Notes under the pieces: model-generated
What the model was told of the DNA's origin: nothing
What the model saw: only the letters and a program-made list of their open reading frames with translations
Databases searched by the model: none
Made by a program: the position numbers and the translations under genes
NCBI RefSeq assembly: GCF_004363955.1
Contig: NZ_SNZR01000017.1
Coordinates: 181,879-245,878, forward strand
DNA from: Enterovirga rhinocerotis
GTDB taxonomy: Bacteria > Pseudomonadota > Alphaproteobacteria > Rhizobiales > Beijerinckiaceae
Reading direction: 5' to 3'
Length of the DNA: 64,000 bases
Shown here: piece after piece, positions 26,088 through 37,241 of the stretch
Numbering within the stretch: position 1 is the first letter of the stretch
Layout: each line of letters begins with the position of its first letter

Positions 26088-27005
26088 TCACTGCGCGCTG
26101 GTGCCGCGGGTGACGTAGACGGCGACGAGCGCCACGATCCGGTCGAGGACGAAGCCGATCAGCCCGACATAGATCAGCGCCAGGATGATCTCGGACATCT
26201 TCGACGAATTCCACGCGTCCCAGATGAAGAAGCCGATGCCGACGCCGCCGATGAGCATCTCGGCCGCGACGATGGCGAGCCAGGACAGGCCGATCCCGAT
26301 GCGCAGGCCCGTGAAGATGTAGGGCGCGGCCGACGGGATCATGATCCGCCAGAAGAACTCGAACTGGTTCAGCCGAAGGACGGAGGCGACGTTGCGGTAA
26401 TCCTGCGGGATGTTGCGGATGCCTACGGCCGTGTTGATGATGATCGGCCAGATCGCGGTGATGAAGATCACGAAGATCGCGGAGGGCTGCCCGTCCCGGA
26501 AGGCCGCCAGCGAGAGCGGCAGCCAGGCGAGCGGCGGCACGGTGCGCAGGACCTGGAAGATCGGATCGAGCCCGCGCATCGCCCAGACCGACTGCCCGAC
26601 GAGGGTACCGAGCGCGATGCCCGCCACGGCCGCGAAGGCGAAGCCCAGCGCGACGCGCTGGAGGCTCGCCGAGATATGCCAGAACAGGCCCTTGTCGGTG
26701 CCGCCATTGTCGTAGAACGGGTCGACGATGAGGTCCCAGGTCTCCGCCAGGACCCGCGAGGGCGGCGGCAGGCCCGCCCCCGCGCGGCTGCACAGGATCT
26801 CCCAGACGAGAAGCAGGACCGCGAGCACGGCGACCGGCGGCACGACACGCGCCCCGGCCACCTTCAGGAGCGCGGTGAGGCGCGGCTCGGGGGAGGCCGC
26901 CGGCGCGCGGGGAGGTGCGGATGCCGAGGCGGCCGCCGGCCTGGGCGAGGCCGGCAGCGTTTCGGTCCCGGCCTCGAACGGGAACTTGGCGGCTGTCGTG
27001 CTCAT
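26088..27005 (-). CDS. nrtB: Nitrate ABC transporter permease
   Basis: A 305-residue inner-membrane permease with about six hydrophobic segments after an Ala/Pro-rich N-terminal tail of about 50 residues. Characteristic stretches are GIALGTLVGQSVWAMRGLDP, QVLRTVPPLAWLPLSLAAFR and WLAIVAAEMLIGGVGIGFFI, all typical of NrtB/SsuC-type permeases. ATG 27005 gives MSTTAAKFPFEAG; the frame continuing upstream overlaps nrtA and is not coding. It lies 11 bases upstream of nrtD. Confidence 0.93.
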   Translation of the reverse strand: MSTTAAKFPFEAGTETLPASPRPAAASASAPPRAPAASPEPRLTALLKVAGARVVPPVAVLAVLLLVWEILCSRAGAGLPPPSRVLAETWDLIVDPFYDNGGTDKGLFWHISASLQRVALGFAFAAVAGIALGTLVGQSVWAMRGLDPIFQVLRTVPPLAWLPLSLAAFRDGQPSAIFVIFITAIWPIIINTAVGIRNIPQDYRNVASVLRLNQFEFFWRIMIPSAAPYIFTGLRIGIGLSWLAIVAAEMLIGGVGIGFFIWDAWNSSKMSEIILALIYVGLIGFVLDRIVALVAVYVTRGTSAQ

Positions 27006-27031
27006 GCGGGTCTCCACCGCTGGCGTCGGGG

Positions 27032-28327
27032 TCAGGCGATGCGTTTGATGTCGAGGCTGGCGAGGTAGGCGCCGGGATCGCCCGGATCGAAGACCTTGCC
27101 GTCGAAGAAGGTCTCCTTGCCGCGCGAGGTCGAGGCCGGGATGTCGGCGGCGGCGACGCCGAGCTCCTTGGCCGCCTCGCGCCACAGATCCTCGCGGTTC
27201 ACCTTGGCGACGAGCGCCTTGATGTCGGTATCGGCCGGGAACTTGCCCCAGCGGATATCCTCCGCGAGGAACCACAGGTCGTGGCTCGGGAACGGATACG
27301 AGGCGTGGTCGGCCCAGTACTTCATGATGAAGGGGCTGTTCTCGACGCGGCGGCCGTCGCCGTAATCGATCGTGCCCTTGGTGCGGCCGGCGACGTCGCT
27401 CGCCGGGATGTTGATCCATTGCCGCTTGCCGAGGATGGTCGCCAGCTCGTCCCGGTTCGCCGGCATGTCGCACCATTGCTGCGCTTCGAGCACGGCCATG
27501 GTCAGGGCCTTGGTCGCCTTCGGATTCTTCTCGACGAAGGAGGCTCTGAGGGCGAAGGCCTTCTCGGGATGGTCCTTCCAGAGCTCGCCCGTCGTCAGCG
27601 CCGTGTAGCCGATGCCCTGCGTCACGAGTTGCGCCGGCCACGGCTCGCCGACGCAGAAGCAATCCATGGTGCCGACCTTCATGTTCGCCACCATCTGCGG
27701 CGGCGGCACCACGATCGTCTCGATATCCCTGTCGGGGTCGATGCCGCCGGCCGCCATCCAGTAGCGGATCCAGAGGTCGTGCGTGCCGCCCGGGAAGGTC
27801 ATGGCGGCTTTGACCGACTTGCCCGCCGCCTTCTTCTTCTCGATCGCGGCCTTGAAGACCTTGGCGTCGAGCTGGACCTTGAGGTCGAGATACTCCTTGG
27901 CCACCGAGATGGCCTGCCCGTTCGTGTTCAGGCGGGCGATCAGATGCATCGGCACGCCGACATTGTTCTGCGTCACGCGCCCGGCCGTGATGAGATACGG
28001 CATCGGCGAGAGGATATGGGCGCCGTCGATGCCGTTGCCCTCGCCGCCGAGGACGAGATTGTCGCGCGTCGTGCCCCACGAGGCCTGTTTGAGGACCTCG
28101 ACGTCCGGCATGCCGTACTTGGCGAAGAAGCCCTTCTCCTTGGCGACGAAGAGGGGCGCCGCATCGGTGAGCGCGATGAAGCCGAGCCTCGCTCCCTTCA
28201 CCTCCGGCCCCGCCGATTGCGCGAAGGCGCCGCCGGGGAAGGCCGCCTTCGCGGCCGCCACCGTGGCGAGCGCGCCGGTCAGCGCGGCGCGACGGCTCGG
28301 TTTGAACGAACGATCGAACGAAACCAT
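27032..28327 (-). CDS. nrtA: Nitrate ABC transporter substrate-binding protein
   Basis: Periplasmic nitrate-binding protein of the CmpA/NrtA family, 431 residues. The N-terminus (MVSFDRSFKPSRRAALTGAL) is a twin-arginine signal ending near GAFAQSAG. The mature part shows LGFIALTDAAPLFVAKEKGF, ASWGTTRDNLVLGGEGNGID and MDCFCVGEPWPAQLV, the nitrate-pocket region. It is the first structural gene after an antitermination leader (28352-28462). Its cytoplasmic relative NasS is encoded immediately upstream. Confidence 0.95.
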   Translation of the reverse strand: MVSFDRSFKPSRRAALTGALATVAAAKAAFPGGAFAQSAGPEVKGARLGFIALTDAAPLFVAKEKGFFAKYGMPDVEVLKQASWGTTRDNLVLGGEGNGIDGAHILSPMPYLITAGRVTQNNVGVPMHLIARLNTNGQAISVAKEYLDLKVQLDAKVFKAAIEKKKAAGKSVKAAMTFPGGTHDLWIRYWMAAGGIDPDRDIETIVVPPPQMVANMKVGTMDCFCVGEPWPAQLVTQGIGYTALTTGELWKDHPEKAFALRASFVEKNPKATKALTMAVLEAQQWCDMPANRDELATILGKRQWINIPASDVAGRTKGTIDYGDGRRVENSPFIMKYWADHASYPFPSHDLWFLAEDIRWGKFPADTDIKALVAKVNREDLWREAAKELGVAAADIPASTSRGKETFFDGKVFDPGDPGAYLASLDIKRIA

Positions 28328-28351
28328 CTGCCTCGATCCCTTTCGGACAAT

Positions 28352-28417
28352 AAAAAAAGCCGCTGAACGACACTCCGAAGCCCGGATCATCCGGGTTACA
28401 GGAGGCCCTTCAGCGGC
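28352..28417 (-). terminator. Intrinsic terminator in the nrtA leader
   Basis: On the minus strand, arm GCCGCTGAA (28417-28409) pairs with TTCAGCGGC (28367-28359), directly followed by seven T residues. The enclosed stretch folds into a second small hairpin, CCCGG-ATGAT-CCGGG. The terminator ends 25 bases before the nrtA start codon. Its 5' arm is shared with leader hairpin P2, so the two structures cannot form together. Confidence 0.85.
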
Positions 28418-28462
28418 GTTGCTGACGGCTCGTCTTCGAACGTCATCGCCATTGACGACGTT
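28410..28462 (-). promoter_or_regulatory. ANTAR-type (NasT) antitermination RNA, hairpins P1 and P2
   Basis: P1 (28462-28439) has a nine-pair stem, AACGTCGTC with GATGACGTT (one G-U), around hexaloop AATGGC. P2 (28425-28410) has stem TCAGC with GCTGA around hexaloop AACGCC. Both loops carry A at position 1 and G at position 4, the rule known for RNAs bound by ANTAR proteins such as NasR, NasT and EutV. The P2 3' arm lies inside the terminator 5' arm. NasT binding should therefore stop terminator formation and let transcription enter nrtA. Confidence 0.85.
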
Positions 28463-28599
28463 TGAAAAGAACACTGCGAATAAGATGCAGTAATCGTAGC
28501 GCGGATCGGTGTTTCGTCGAGTCGATTTGACGGGCAGGACTGCGCAGATTTGATGCGAACGGCCTGCTGCGCTGCACAAAGGGCGCGCAGGCGCCTCCT

Positions 28600-29619
28600 T
28601 TAGATGCAGTCGAAGGTAGACGGGTCGAAGACCTCGCGCGCCGCCGCCAGCGTGGCCTGCGTGGCGGCGAGATGGCCGGCCTTGGTCATCTCGCTCAGAA
28701 CCCGCTCCGCCTGGTCCGGCTCGGGACGGCCGATATCCCTGCCGATCCGCAGATAGGCAGGATCGCGGCGATCCTCCTCGCCCGGCCCCAGCGCGAGACG
28801 GCCCTCGAGCGTGCGCAGGATCATCGGCGCCGGCAGGGCGAGGTGGCGTGGCTGCGCCAGCAGCGCGGCGAGGTCCGGCCGGTTTCCGGGAGCGGCGCAC
28901 CATTCGGCCGCCTCGCGCAGGGCCGCGACGAGGGAGAGGGCCGCGCGATCGGGCATGCGGCCGCGTGGCCAGGCGAGGACCTTCTCCGGAGCGTCGGGGA
29001 TGAGATCGAGCCCGAACGCCGCGATCCGGCCCGCACCGGCCGCGACGGCGACGCTGTTCCAGGGCGCCCCGACGCAGAACCCGTCGATCGAGCCCGCGGC
29101 GAGGGCGTCCGCGCTGTAGGAGGGCGGAACCACCGTGATCCGGACGTCGCGGTCCGGATCGAGTCCGGAGCCGGCGATGAAGCGCCGGAGGAGGTAGGTG
29201 TGCATCGAATAGGGGAAGACGGTCGCGAGAATCAGCGGCTGTCCGCCTGCCGCCCGCGCGAGGCCGACCCGCCGGAACGCCGCCTTCACCCGATCGAGAC
29301 TGCCGTCGGGACGGCCCATCGCCTCCCACAACGCGACCGACAGCGTCAGCGCGTTGCCGTTCAGGCTCAGGGTGAAGGGCGCGGTGAGCGGCAGGGCCGG
29401 TCCCGGCCCGAGACCGATCGAGGTCGCGATGGCGAGCGGGGCGAGGAGATGGGCCGCATCGACATGGCCGAGAACGAGCTTGTCGCGCAGGGTGGCCCAG
29501 GAGGCCTCGCGCTCGAGCCGGATCGCGACCCCGCGCCGTTCCGCGAATCCCCGCTCGGCGGCCGCGATGACCACGGCCGCATCGACGAGCGGCACATAGC
29601 CGATCCCGATCTCGATCAT
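28600..29619 (-). CDS. nasS: Nitrate-responsive sensor NasS (CmpA/NrtA-like, cytoplasmic)
   Basis: A 339-residue NrtA-like protein without any signal peptide: it begins directly MIEIGIGYVPLVDAAVVIAA. Conserved pocket stretches are ASWATLRDKLVLGHVDAAHL and SIDGFCVGAPWN, corresponding to those in nrtA here. In known systems NasS binds and inhibits the antiterminator NasT, and nitrate releases it. The start ATG overlaps the nasT stop by four bases, assuring matched synthesis. The leader of nrtA starts about 140 bases downstream. Confidence 0.93.
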   Translation of the reverse strand: MIEIGIGYVPLVDAAVVIAAAERGFAERRGVAIRLEREASWATLRDKLVLGHVDAAHLLAPLAIATSIGLGPGPALPLTAPFTLSLNGNALTLSVALWEAMGRPDGSLDRVKAAFRRVGLARAAGGQPLILATVFPYSMHTYLLRRFIAGSGLDPDRDVRITVVPPSYSADALAAGSIDGFCVGAPWNSVAVAAGAGRIAAFGLDLIPDAPEKVLAWPRGRMPDRAALSLVAALREAAEWCAAPGNRPDLAALLAQPRHLALPAPMILRTLEGRLALGPGEEDRRDPAYLRIGRDIGRPEPDQAERVLSEMTKAGHLAATQATLAAAREVFDPSTFDCI

Positions 29620-30203
29620 CCGAGCAGCTCGTGGCTGATGACGATCGCCTGCGCGATGTCGACGATCTTGCGCTGCTCGTTCATCGCCTTGCGGCGAAGC
29701 ATGGCATAGGCTTCCTGCTCGTCGATGGCCTTGGCTTTCATGATCAGGTGCTTGGCGCGTTCGATGGTCTTGCGCGCGGCGAGTTCGTCCTTCGCCTCCT
29801 TCAACTCGCGCTGGAGCCGGGCGAAGGCGTTGAACCGGAGGATGGCGACGTCGATGACCGATTTGACCCGCTCGCTCTTCAAGCCGTCGACGACATAGGC
29901 CGAGATGCCCGCATCCACCGCCGCCTGCATCATCGAGGCATCGGACTGGTCGACGAACATGGCGACCGGGCGCTCCACGAGGCGCGAGACGTGGAACATC
30001 TGCTCGAGCAGGTCCCGGCTCGGGCTTTCGAGATCCATCACGACGACGTCCGGATCGACCTCGGAGAGGCGCCGCAGCAGGTCGGCCGTGTCGGGGATCA
30101 CCACCACGCGCTGGATTCCGGCCGCGCGCAGCCCTTCCTCGACCACCGCCGCGCGAGCCGGCTTCAAGTCGACGACGGCGATCGTGAGGTTTCTCTCGGA
30201 CAT
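29616..30203 (-). CDS. nasT: Response regulator NasT with ANTAR RNA-binding domain
   Basis: A 195-residue transcription antiterminator. The N-terminal receiver-like domain (about residues 1-120) includes LTIAVVDLKPARAAVVEEGL and DPDVVVMDLESPSRD. The C-terminal ANTAR domain contains LAARKTIERAKHLIMKAKAI and EQEAYAMLRRKAMNEQRKI, the three-helix RNA-binding signature. It should bind the paired hexaloop hairpins before nrtA. A sigma-54 promoter lies 34 bases upstream. Confidence 0.95.
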   Translation of the reverse strand: MSERNLTIAVVDLKPARAAVVEEGLRAAGIQRVVVIPDTADLLRRLSEVDPDVVVMDLESPSRDLLEQMFHVSRLVERPVAMFVDQSDASMMQAAVDAGISAYVVDGLKSERVKSVIDVAILRFNAFARLQRELKEAKDELAARKTIERAKHLIMKAKAIDEQEAYAMLRRKAMNEQRKIVDIAQAIVISHELLG

Positions 30204-30236
30204 GCCTCGAAAGCGGTTGATTGCATCCGTCGGCGG

Positions 30237-30251
30237 GCAAACGCCGTGCCA
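30237..30251 (-). promoter_or_regulatory. Sigma-54 (-24/-12) promoter of nasT
   Basis: The minus strand reads TGGCACGGCGTTTGC, an excellent match to TGGCACG-N4-TTGC with correct spacing. The start of nasT is 34 bases downstream, giving a leader of about 20 bases. It overlaps the upstream part of the divergent sensor kinase gene. It places the nitrate locus under RpoN, presumably with NtrC, with NasST antitermination as the second layer. Confidence 0.8.
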
Positions 30252-30332
30252 CGACATTTCGCAATGGTGCTCTTCGGACGAAGCCTTGCCAAACCCTGGC
30301 GTCTCGGCCAAATCCCGTCCGGATCGCACAAC

Positions 30333-32210
30333 GTGACTTCGACCTCCCCCGGGACGCCCCCATCGCAAGACGAGCCGCAGGAAACGGCCGATCGGGCGGG
30401 ATGGTCCGTGCGCCGGCATCTGGCGCTCTTCACGGTGGCGCTGATCCTGCCGATCCTGCTCCTTCTCGGCATGGTCCTGTGGCGCTTCGCCATGGCGGAG
30501 CAGAACCGCTTCGAGCGCGAGGCGTCGGACCTCGCCAGCGCGATCGCCGTCGGGCTCGACCGGGAGCTCACCGGCATCTTCGCCTCGCTCGAGGTCCTGT
30601 CGACATCGGCGCATCTGCCGACGCGCGATTTCGAGGCCTTCCACAGGCAGGCCTCCATCCTGCTCGAGCGTCAGGGCATCGTCGCCGTCCTGGCCGATCT
30701 CGACGGACAGCAGCTCATGAACGTCCGGCTGCCATGGGGCGCCTCCCTCCCGCGCAGCAACATCGCCCTGGACCGGACAGCCCTCGACAGAGGCCGCCCG
30801 TTCGTCACCGACCTGATCGTCGGCCAGATCACGGGGACGCGGCAGATCCTTGCGGTGACCGGCGTGCGGATCGACGGCAAGCTGACCTACCTCCTGTTCT
30901 TCAGCGTGCCGCTCGACCAGCTCCGGCAGGTGCTCACCGATGCCGGCATCGCAGGCGCCTACACGGCCTCCCTCATCGACCGCCGCGGACTCATCCTGGC
31001 ACGCTCGCGCGACGCGGACGCCCTCGTCGGACAGACGGCGAAGGAAGACATGCGCGAGAACGCGCGCGACGCGCAGGGGACCTGGGACGGAACGGCCGCG
31101 GACGGACGATCGATCTTCGGCGCCTATGCCCGCTCGCGCCTGTCCGACTTCGTCGCCGCCGTCGAGGTCGGCTATGCCGATCTGCGGGCCCCTCTCTGGC
31201 GCTCGCTATCCGTCTTCGCGCTCCTCGGGGCCGCCATCGCCGCCCTGTCGACCTGGCTGGCGATGTATGTCGGCCGCCAGATCACCCGCCCCATCGCCGC
31301 GCTCGCCCGCACGGCCGCCGCCCTCGGACGGGGCGAGCCCGTCACGCCGCTCGCGACCGGCCTCGCGGAGGCCAACGAGGTCGGCCGTGTCCTGGTCGGG
31401 GCCTCCTCGAACCTGCGTGATCGCGAAGCGGACCTCGTGGAGGCGAACCAGGAGATCCAGCGCTTCGCCTATATCGTCAGCCACGATCTGCGCTCGCCCC
31501 TCGTCAACATCATGGGCTTCACGACCGAGCTCGAGGCGCTGCGGGGCGATCTCTTCACGCGGCTCGACGAGCTGAAGGAGGCCGCCGGCGTCGCGGAGAA
31601 CGCAGCGCGGGACGAGGAGCTCGGGCAGGATTTCGACGAGGCCATCGGCTTCATCAAGGCCTCGATCTCGAAAATGGACCGGCTGATCAACGCGATCCTG
31701 CGCCTGTCCCGCGAGGGCCGGCGCGACTTCACGCCGGAGCGCATCGACATGGACGCGCTCGGCGACGGCATCAAGCGCTCGCTCGCGATCCAGGCCGACG
31801 AGGCCGATGCGACCGTGACCATCAACCGGCTGCCCTCGATCGTCAGCGACCGGGTCGCGATCGAGCAGGTCTTCTCGAACCTCATCGACAACGCGCTGAA
31901 ATATCTGCGCAACGGCGTTCCGGGCCGGATCGAGATCGTCGGCAAGGCCCGCGGCGCGACGCTCGTCTTCGAGGTCCGGGACAACGGCCGCGGGATCGAC
32001 GCCCGCGACGCCGACCGCGTCTTCGACCTGTTCCGCCGCTCGGGCGTGCAGGACCGCCCCGGAGAGGGGATCGGCCTTGCCCATGTCCGTGCACTCGTCC
32101 GCCGCCTCGGCGGTACGATCACCTTGACGTCGACGCCGGGTCAAGGCTCCACTTTCACGGTGACGCTGCCGAGACGGTGGACGCAAACCGAGTACAAGAG
32201 GGTAGCATGA
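30333..32210 (+). CDS. Membrane sensor histidine kinase
   Basis: About 625 residues. Order: membrane helix (about residues 28-52), periplasmic sensing region of about 240 residues, second helix near residue 295, HAMP segment (RQITRPIAALARTAAALGRG), phosphoacceptor box IVSHDLRSPLVNIMGF with His near residue 384, and HATPase with NLIDNALKYLRNG, DNGRGID and GEGIGLAHVRAL. GTG 30333 is a tentative start; ATG 30264 is possible, and neither has a strong ribosome site. ATGA overlap couples it to the receiver gene. The periplasmic ligand is unknown; its divergent position from nasT does not prove a nitrate role. Confidence 0.88.
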   Translation: MTSTSPGTPPSQDEPQETADRAGWSVRRHLALFTVALILPILLLLGMVLWRFAMAEQNRFEREASDLASAIAVGLDRELTGIFASLEVLSTSAHLPTRDFEAFHRQASILLERQGIVAVLADLDGQQLMNVRLPWGASLPRSNIALDRTALDRGRPFVTDLIVGQITGTRQILAVTGVRIDGKLTYLLFFSVPLDQLRQVLTDAGIAGAYTASLIDRRGLILARSRDADALVGQTAKEDMRENARDAQGTWDGTAADGRSIFGAYARSRLSDFVAAVEVGYADLRAPLWRSLSVFALLGAAIAALSTWLAMYVGRQITRPIAALARTAAALGRGEPVTPLATGLAEANEVGRVLVGASSNLRDREADLVEANQEIQRFAYIVSHDLRSPLVNIMGFTTELEALRGDLFTRLDELKEAAGVAENAARDEELGQDFDEAIGFIKASISKMDRLINAILRLSREGRRDFTPERIDMDALGDGIKRSLAIQADEADATVTINRLPSIVSDRVAIEQVFSNLIDNALKYLRNGVPGRIEIVGKARGATLVFEVRDNGRGIDARDADRVFDLFRRSGVQDRPGEGIGLAHVRALVRRLGGTITLTSTPGQGSTFTVTLPRRWTQTEYKRVA

Positions 32211-32644
32211 CCGTGCCCGTCACCATCATCATGATCGAGGACGACGAGGGCCATGCCCGCCTCATCCAGAAGAACATCCGGCGAGCGGGCGTGACGAACG
32301 AGATCGTCGCGTTTCCCGACGGAACCAGCGCGCTGTCGTTCCTGCTCGGGCCCGACGGAACGGGCCAGTCGAACGTCGGACGGCCCTTGCTCATCCTCCT
32401 CGACCTGAACCTGCCGGACATGACGGGCGTCGACATCCTCAAGACGATCAAGGAGAACGAGCACCTGAAGCGGACGCCGGTCGTGGTCCTGACGACCACG
32501 GACGACCAGCGCGAGATCGAGCGCTGCTACGATCTGGGCTGCAACGTCTACATCACGAAGCCCGTGAACTACGAAGGCTTCTCGAACGCCATCCGCCAGC
32601 TCGGCCTGTTCTTCTCGGTCATCCAGGTGCCGGAGACAGCATGA
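32207..32644 (+). CDS. Stand-alone response regulator (Rcp1-like receiver)
   Basis: A 145-residue single-domain receiver of the Rcp1-like class. Acidic pocket IEDDEGHA, phosphoacceptor Asp66 in LLDLNLPDMTG, switch Thr in VVVLTTTDD and Lys in YITKPVNYEGF are all present. It has no output domain, so it likely shuttles phosphate between the upstream kinase and another protein. It overlaps both neighbours by ATGA junctions. Confidence 0.92.
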   Translation: MTVPVTIIMIEDDEGHARLIQKNIRRAGVTNEIVAFPDGTSALSFLLGPDGTGQSNVGRPLLILLDLNLPDMTGVDILKTIKENEHLKRTPVVVLTTTDDQREIERCYDLGCNVYITKPVNYEGFSNAIRQLGLFFSVIQVPETA

Positions 32645-33711
32645 CCGAGAGCCTCCTCCGGCTTCTCTATATCGACGACGATCCGGGTCTCGCGCGCCTC
32701 GTCCAGAAGAACCTCGGCCGCCGGGGCTTCGACGTGGACACCGCGCAGGACGGAGCGGCGGGGCTGGCGCGTCTGCGCGAAGGCGCCTTCGATGCCGTCG
32801 CGCTCGATCACTACATGCCCGGGCAGGACGGGCTCGCGGTGCTGTGCGAGATCACCTCGCTGCCCGATCCGCCGCCGGTCGTCTATGTGACCGGGACGCA
32901 GGAAAGCTCCGTCGCCGTCGCCGCGCTCAAGGCCGGCGCCTCGGACTACGTGGTGAAGACGGCGGGCGGGGAGTTCATCCATCTCCTCGAGGCCGCCATC
33001 GGGCAGGCCATCCGCAGCGTCCGGCTGCGGCGCGAGAAGGAGGCGGCGGAGGCCGAGGTCCGCGCCGCCCGCGACCGCTTCGAGGCGCTCGCGGCCGAGC
33101 GGGCCCTCCTCATACGCGAGGTCAATCACCGCGTCGGCAACTCGCTCCAGATCATCGCCGCGCTGCTGCACCTGCAATCGTCGACGACGGCGAGCGAGGA
33201 CGTGAAATCCGCGCTGGCAGCGGCCAACCGGCGGGTGATGGCCGTCGCGCAGGTCCATCGCCGCCTCTACACCTCCGACGACGTCCAGGCCGTCGCGCTC
33301 GACCAGTACCTGAAGACGCTCGTCGACGATCTGCGCGGCTCGGCGGAGGGTGACGGCGGCGGCGACGAGCTGACGCTCGCGGCCGAGCCCTGCGAAGTCG
33401 GTCCCGACAAGGCCGTGGCGGTCGGCGTCGTCGTCACCGAACTCGTGCTGAACGCGCTGAAATACGCCTATCCCGACGGGCGCGGCCCGATCCGGGTCTC
33501 GCTCGTCAAGCGGGACGCGGGGCGCATCGCCCTCAGCGTCGAGGATGACGGCGTCGGGCGCGACTTGAAGACCGGGCGCACCGAAGAGGGGCTCGGCCGC
33601 ATGATCGTGCGGGCCATGGCGGTCAAGCTCGGCGCCGATTGGGGCCGCGACGAGAGCCATCCCGGCATGAAGGTCACGCTCACCTTCGAGACCGGACAGG
33701 CCGCAGCTTAG
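32641..33711 (+). CDS. Receiver-histidine kinase fusion (REC-HisKA_2-HATPase)
   Basis: A 356-residue cytoplasmic protein. An N-terminal receiver (residues 1-120; Asp56 in DAVALDHYMPG, Lys in YVVKTAGG) is joined by a coiled segment (125-155) to a HisKA_2-type dimerisation box, IREVNHRVGNSLQIIAALLH with His near 163, and an ATPase domain (ELVLNALKYAYPDG, DDGVGRD). It is the third gene of a coupled trio, so a kinase-receiver-kinase relay is likely. This kinase class is common in Rhizobiales. Confidence 0.9.
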   Translation: MTESLLRLLYIDDDPGLARLVQKNLGRRGFDVDTAQDGAAGLARLREGAFDAVALDHYMPGQDGLAVLCEITSLPDPPPVVYVTGTQESSVAVAALKAGASDYVVKTAGGEFIHLLEAAIGQAIRSVRLRREKEAAEAEVRAARDRFEALAAERALLIREVNHRVGNSLQIIAALLHLQSSTTASEDVKSALAAANRRVMAVAQVHRRLYTSDDVQAVALDQYLKTLVDDLRGSAEGDGGGDELTLAAEPCEVGPDKAVAVGVVVTELVLNALKYAYPDGRGPIRVSLVKRDAGRIALSVEDDGVGRDLKTGRTEEGLGRMIVRAMAVKLGADWGRDESHPGMKVTLTFETGQAAA

Positions 33712-33735
33712 GCCCCTCGGCGCTCCCCGGAAGGG

Positions 33736-33763
33736 CGCCCCGCAGGCGGCTGCCGGCGGGGCG
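33736..33763. terminator. GC hairpin between convergent genes
   Basis: CGCCCCGC (33736-33743) pairs with GCGGGGCG (33756-33763) in the 63-base gap between the receiver-kinase gene and secA, which converge here. There is no T-run on either side, so it would be a weak or factor-assisted bidirectional terminator at best. Confidence 0.4.
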
Positions 33764-33774
33764 ATGGTGCTCGA

Positions 33775-36660
<2,886 letters not shown>

Positions 36661-36892
36661 CGCGGGCAGGCCTATCGGATCAGAACAAAAATGGATCAGC
36701 GCGGCTTATAGACCTAAGTCTCGTCTCGCGCATCTTAAAGGAGCTGCCCTACACGAGACGATGCCGCATGGGAAATTGGGACGCGGCGGGGCAGCGGCGC
36801 GGGCGGCGCAGGGCCGGCCTTCCGGCGGCCGCTTGATCGGGCCGGCCGGGGGTGCAGAACTCGGCCCGACCGATTCCCGCACGGACCCCGCC

Positions 36893-37225
36893 ATGGCCTT
36901 CACCTGCACCATCCCCGCGAGCCCCACCCTCCAGCAGGACGACGCGAATGTCCGGATCACGCGCTGGGACTTCCAGCCCGGCGCCGTGACCGGCTGGCAC
37001 ACGCATGGCTGGCCCTATTTCGTCATCATGCTCGACGAGGGCACCCTGCGCATCCACGACGGCGCGGCCGAGACCGACGTCCCGCTCGCGCGCGGGCAGA
37101 CCTATTCGCGCAAGGCGGGCGTCCAGCACGACGTCATGAACGCCTCGCCCCATCCCATCGCCTTCGTCGAGATCGAACTGAAGCGGCCGGAAGCGGCCGC
37201 GGCGATCGGCCTCCCCGAGGCCTGA
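36893..37225 (+). CDS. Cupin domain protein
   Basis: A 110-residue single-domain cupin: ITRWDFQPGAVTGWHTHGWP supplies the metal-binding HxH region, and GQTYSRKAGVQHDVMNAS the second motif with its His. Such proteins may bind or convert small molecules; no substrate is evident. ATG 36893 yields MAFTCTIPASPTLQQ; the frame is open further upstream but that part is Gly/Ala/Arg-rich and unlike a protein. It converges with cmk, 16 bases apart. Confidence 0.82.
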   Translation: MAFTCTIPASPTLQQDDANVRITRWDFQPGAVTGWHTHGWPYFVIMLDEGTLRIHDGAAETDVPLARGQTYSRKAGVQHDVMNASPHPIAFVEIELKRPEAAAAIGLPEA

Positions 37226-37241
37226 TCCCCAGCAGCGTGCC

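Noticed and set aside
28463..28599. Possible separate promoter for nrtA between nasS and the leader
   Set aside because: No sigma-54 element was found and only weak sigma-70-like boxes, so a promoter cannot be claimed; readthrough from nasT is adequate.
30333..32210. Assigning the sensor kinase a nitrate-sensing role
   Set aside because: Only its divergent position suggests it; the periplasmic domain lacks a recognisable nitrate motif.
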